A stretch of DNA of 35,884 bases from Bacillota bacterium. GTDB taxonomy: Bacteria; Bacillota; Clostridia; Oscillospirales; Ruminococcaceae. Where the stretch lies: NCBI GenBank assembly GCA_023431215.1, contig JAEYXR010000098.1:1-35884 (forward strand). Reading direction: 5' to 3'. Positions 32,790 through 35,884 of this stretch are shown in pieces. Both the position numbers and the translations under genes were made by a program. Below the pieces are notes generated by a model. The model did no database searches and was not told where the DNA came from. It saw nothing but the letters and a program-made list of their open reading frames with translations. Position 1 is the stretch's first letter, and each line of letters begins with the position of its first letter.

Positions 32790-34874
32790 TTATGCGTTGG
32801 GCTTAGCACGTGTTGCCATAATCTTTTCTGCAATGCTCTTGGGAACCTCAATATAATGGCTGGGCTCCATGGTGTACTGACCACGGCCCTGAGTCTTAGA
32901 GCGCATGTCGGTAGCATAACCAAACATTTCAGACAGAGGAACAAATGCATTAATCTGCTGTGCACCGCTGCGTGCTTCCATACCCTGAATCTGACCACGG
33001 CGGGAGTTGAGGTCGCCGATGACGTCGCCCATGTATTCCTCGGGGACGATAACAGAAACCTTCATGATAGGCTCCAGAATGACGGGGTCGGCCTTTCTCA
33101 TCGCTTCCTTGAAAGCCATAGAACCGGCCAGCTTAAATGCCATTTCAGAGGAGTCAACCTCGTGGTAAGAACCATCGTACAGAGTAACTTTACAGTCAAC
33201 TACCTGATAACCGGCAAGAACACCGGACAGCATAGCGCCGCGGACACCCTGATCGACAGCAGGAATATACTCCTTGGGAACAGAACCACCGACGGTTGCA
33301 TTGATAAACTCGTAGCCTTTACCGGATTCGTTGGGTTCCAGCTTGATCTTAACGTGACCGTACTGACCCTTACCACCAGACTGACGTGCATACTTGTAAT
33401 CCACGTCTGCCAGCTTACGAACGGTTTCTTTGTAGGCAACCTGAGGTTTACCAACGTTGGCTTCTACCTTGAACTCACGGAACAAACGGTCCACAATGAT
33501 TTCCAGGTGGAGCTCACCCATACCGGCGATGATGGTTTGACCAGTTTCTTCATCGGTGTAGGTGCGGAAGGTGGGATCTTCTTCAGCAAGCTTGGAAAGA
33601 CCAACACCCATTTTCTCCTGACCAGCCTTGGTCTTGGGTTCAATAGCAACACGGATAACAGGCTCGGGGAACTCCATGGACTCCAGAATGATGGGAGCCT
33701 TGGGGTCACAGAGGGTGTCACCGGTGGTGGTATTTTTCAAACCAACAGCAGCAGCAATGTCGCCTGCGTATACCTGCTCAATATCCTTACGGTTATTGGC
33801 GTGCATCATCAGGATACGGCCGATGCGCTCGTTGTTGTCCTTGTTGGAGTTGTAAACGCTGGAACCGGCAGTGAGGGTACCGGAGTACACTCTGAAGAAT
33901 GCCAGCTTACCCACAAAGGGGTCGGTAGCAATCTTAAATGCCAGTGCTGCAAAGGGCTCATCGTCAGAAGAGGGACGCTCTTCCTCCTGCTCGGTGTCAG
34001 GATTAATGCCCTTAATGTGGTCGATGTCGGTAGGTGCAGGCATAAAGTCAACAACAGCATCCAGAAGCTTCTGTACGCCCTTGTTCTTATAGCTGGTACC
34101 GCAGACAACAGGAACCATCTTGTTTGCCAAGGTGGCCTGACGGATGCAGCGCTTGATTTCATCAATGCTGATTTCCTCATCCATGAGGTACTTTTCCATC
34201 AGTTCTTCGTCCTGCTCGGCAACAGCTTCCATCAGCTGGTGACGGTATTTTGCTGCCAGCTCCTTCATGTCTTCGGGAATTTCTTCCACGCGCATGTCCT
34301 TGCCTAAATCATCGTAATAGACGTCGGCATTCATCTCCACCAGGTCGATAATTCCCTTAAAGGTTTCCTCACTGCCAATTGGCAACTGGATGGGAACAGC
34401 GTTGCACTTCAGTCTGTCGTGCATCATGCCTACAACGTTATAGAAATCCGCACCCATGATATCCATCTTATTGACATATGCCATACGGGGGACTTTATAC
34501 TTGTCTGCCTGACGCCAAACAGTTTCGGACTGAGGCTCAACGCCACCCTTTGCACAGAAGACGGTAACGGAGCCGTCGAGAACTCTCAGGGAGCGCTCAA
34601 CCTCTACGGTAAAGTCAACGTGTCCGGGGGTATCGATGATGTTGACTCTGTGATTGCGCCAGAAGCAGGTGGTAGCAGCGGAAGTAATGGTGATACCGCG
34701 CTCCTGTTCCTGAGCCATCCAGTCCATTGTTGCGGAACCATCGTGTGTCTCACCAATTTTGTGTGTTCTGCCTGTGTAGTACAGAATACGCTCGGTGGTG
34801 GTGGTTTTGCCCGCATCAATGTGAGCCATGATGCCTATGTTACGAGTCATCTGTAAAGATACTTCTCTTGGCAT
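32790..34874 (-). CDS. fusA: Translation elongation factor G
   Basis: GTPase that drives ribosome translocation. 694 residues with G1 AHIDAGKT (17-24), switch RGITI, G3 DTPGHVDF and G4 NKMD, then domains II-V at normal length. The ATG has AGGAGGG six bases upstream. Third gene of rpsL-rpsG-fusA-tuf. It follows rpsG after a 162-base gap with strong hairpins. Identity certain. Confidence 0.99.
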   Translation of the reverse strand: MPREVSLQMTRNIGIMAHIDAGKTTTTERILYYTGRTHKIGETHDGSATMDWMAQEQERGITITSAATTCFWRNHRVNIIDTPGHVDFTVEVERSLRVLDGSVTVFCAKGGVEPQSETVWRQADKYKVPRMAYVNKMDIMGADFYNVVGMMHDRLKCNAVPIQLPIGSEETFKGIIDLVEMNADVYYDDLGKDMRVEEIPEDMKELAAKYRHQLMEAVAEQDEELMEKYLMDEEISIDEIKRCIRQATLANKMVPVVCGTSYKNKGVQKLLDAVVDFMPAPTDIDHIKGINPDTEQEEERPSSDDEPFAALAFKIATDPFVGKLAFFRVYSGTLTAGSSVYNSNKDNNERIGRILMMHANNRKDIEQVYAGDIAAAVGLKNTTTGDTLCDPKAPIILESMEFPEPVIRVAIEPKTKAGQEKMGVGLSKLAEEDPTFRTYTDEETGQTIIAGMGELHLEIIVDRLFREFKVEANVGKPQVAYKETVRKLADVDYKYARQSGGKGQYGHVKIKLEPNESGKGYEFINATVGGSVPKEYIPAVDQGVRGAMLSGVLAGYQVVDCKVTLYDGSYHEVDSSEMAFKLAGSMAFKEAMRKADPVILEPIMKVSVIVPEEYMGDVIGDLNSRRGQIQGMEARSGAQQINAFVPLSEMFGYATDMRSKTQGRGQYTMEPSHYIEVPKSIAEKIMATRAKPNA

Positions 34875-35036
34875 AGTGCCCTCCTAAACTAAATAACCGC
34901 CCTATGCTTTCGCACAGGGATTTTTAATTGCAAATGTGCTGTTTTTTGCCCCCAACGAGGCAAAAAACAGCTTGCAGATAACAAAGCACTACACCTTGTC
35001 ATCATGCTACGAAACGAAAAACAGCGGCAAAGTGGA
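34875..35036 (-). promoter_or_regulatory. rpsG-fusA gap with two strong hairpins
   Basis: A 13-bp perfect stem (34938-34950 with 34959-34971, TGCAA/TTGCA extending it) and, after it, an 8-bp stem with a GAAA tetraloop on the mRNA strand (34900-34919). Neither has a T-run, so they are not ordinary terminators. They might set fusA output or protect the mRNA. Confidence 0.5.
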
Positions 35037-35507
35037 TTACCATCTGTAATGAGCAAAAGCCTTGTTGGCTTCGGCCATCTTGTGGGTATCCTCGCGCTTT
35101 TTGCTGGCGCCGCCCTGGCCGTTCATAGCGTCCAGAATTTCGCCTGCCAGTCTTTCGCACATGGTTTTCTCAGAGCGCTTTCTGGAATACTCGGTCAGCC
35201 AGCGCAGACCTAAGGTCTGACGGCGCTCGGGACGAACTTCCATGGGCACCTGGTAGGTGGCACCACCAACACGGCGAGCCTTAACCTCCAGAACGGGCAT
35301 AATGTTCTCCATGCATGCTTCAAAGCACTCCAGAGCATCTTTGCCGGTCTTTTCCTTGACAATGTCGAAGGCACCATACACAATTTTCTGGGATACACCC
35401 TTCTTACCATCCAACATAATGTTGTTGATGAGACGGGTAACCAGCTTGGAATTGTAAAGCGGATCGGGCAAAACATCACGTTTTGCAATCTGGCCTCTTC
35501 TTGGCAC
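35037..35507 (-). CDS. rpsG: 30S ribosomal protein S7
   Basis: 156 residues, the normal bacterial length, starting PRRGQIAKRDVLPDP. It binds the 3' domain of 16S rRNA and nucleates that part of the 30S subunit. The start is GTG at 35507 with GGAGGG eight bases upstream, giving the usual N-terminus; a longer upstream reading is not family-like. Second gene of the str operon. Confidence 0.98.
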   Translation of the reverse strand: MPRRGQIAKRDVLPDPLYNSKLVTRLINNIMLDGKKGVSQKIVYGAFDIVKEKTGKDALECFEACMENIMPVLEVKARRVGGATYQVPMEVRPERRQTLGLRWLTEYSRKRSEKTMCERLAGEILDAMNGQGGASKKREDTHKMAEANKAFAHYRW

Positions 35508-35659
35508 TTCGCTTCCCTCCTTCATAGTAATGATATCATAGGTACTCGAGTGACAACGTTCTCGTGGCGCCAATGTGTGAGGCACATATAAAAAACAATA
35601 TATATACACTCCACATTGTCACGCATGTTGCTGCGTGGCCTTGCAAGAAGTTTGTTCTC
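35508..35659 (-). promoter_or_regulatory. rpsL-rpsG gap with hairpins, possible S7 control site
   Basis: CACGCA/TGCGTG (35620-35625 with 35632-35637) and a CGAG...CTCG pairing near 35547-35564 form hairpins. In E. coli S7 represses translation by binding this gap; whether it does so here is inference. Confidence 0.35.
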
Positions 35660-35884
35660 TTACTTTTTCTTCGGTCTCTTAGCGCCGTATTTCGAACGGG
35701 ACTGCATACGGTCCGTAACACCCTGCGTATCGAGCGTACCACGGATGATGTGGTAACGAACACCGGGAAGGTCCTTTACACGACCGCCGCGGATCAGAAC
35801 CACGGAGTGCTCCTGCAGGTTGTGGCCAACACCGGGGATATAAGCGGAAACTTCCATACCGTTGGTCAGACGCACACGGGCGAT
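35660..35884 (-). CDS. rpsL: 30S ribosomal protein S12, C-terminal part (cut by window)
   Basis: 74 codons of the decoding-centre protein S12, from the ARVRLTNG segment to the KRPKKK end. The N-terminal 50 or so residues, including the first streptomycin-resistance lysine, are beyond the edge. The second lysine region, RVKDLPGVRYH, is wild-type (Lys before Asp-Leu-Pro-Gly). First gene of the visible str operon. Confidence 0.97.
   Translation of the reverse strand: MARVRLTNGMEVSAYIPGVGHNLQEHSVVLIRGGRVKDLPGVRYHIIRGTLDTQGVTDRMQSRSKYGAKRPKKK

Noticed and set aside
32763..34307. Open frame of over 500 codons antisense to fusA
   Set aside because: It mirrors the codon use of fusA, has no ribosome binding site and no family match; EF-G on the other strand is certain.

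Overview
The window reads as chromosomal core genome of an anaerobic, low-to-mid GC Firmicute, most likely class Clostridia and probably the Oscillospirales/Ruminococcaceae side (inference). Reasons: the Firmicute order valS-folC; an S-box (SAM-I) riboswitch on metK and an FMN riboswitch on ribU; ThyX with a Cys-rich tail instead of ThyA; RecD2, PcrA, ComF and VanW family proteins; strong purine-rich ribosome binding sites; and many TTG/GTG starts. There is no prophage, insertion sequence, CRISPR array, tRNA or rRNA that I can see.

Layout. 1-4523 (+): 3' part of valS, folC, a GNAT acetyltransferase and a SAM methyltransferase, closed by a two-way terminator. 4528-6655 (-): a U32 family protein followed by a VanW protein. 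6656-7198 (+): a 64-residue Cys/Gly-rich membrane peptide with a sporulation-type promoter match upstream and an unexplained structured tail. 7209-12262 (-): formyl-THF cyclo-ligase, DJ-1/PfpI protein, a GNAT protein, a DUF2156 protein, thymidylate kinase, thyX and a DUF6440 protein. 12582-15850 (-): a transglutaminase-like protein and pcrA. 16145-19675 (+): an envelope group of M23 peptidase, polysaccharide deacetylase and patatin-like lipase. 19821-21790 (+): a self-regulated YtrA-type GntR/ABC exporter operon. 21810-24382 (+): FMN riboswitch-ribU and SAM riboswitch-metK. 24589-28105 (+): a small unknown membrane protein, recD2 and comF-like. 28155-31306 (+): mreB, mltG and a 3-methyladenine DNA glycosylase. 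31492-35884 (-): the str operon rpsL-rpsG-fusA-tuf, with rpsL cut by the window edge.

How the genes fit together. One-carbon metabolism recurs: FolC, formyl-THF cyclo-ligase, ThyX, thymidylate kinase and MetK. Cell-wall growth recurs too: MreB, MltG, M23 peptidase, deacetylase, VanW. Two genes or operons are under metabolite-sensing RNA and one under a palindromic repressor site.

Most worth following up: the Cys/Gly-rich small membrane protein and its surrounding DNA, the FMN riboswitch with an insertion of about 170 bases folded as one long arm, the paired palindromes on the mreB promoter, the transglutaminase-like protein with Tyr in place of the catalytic His, and the apparent CTG start of recD2. 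I did not find a clear multi-gene novel system; the rest is well-known housekeeping.
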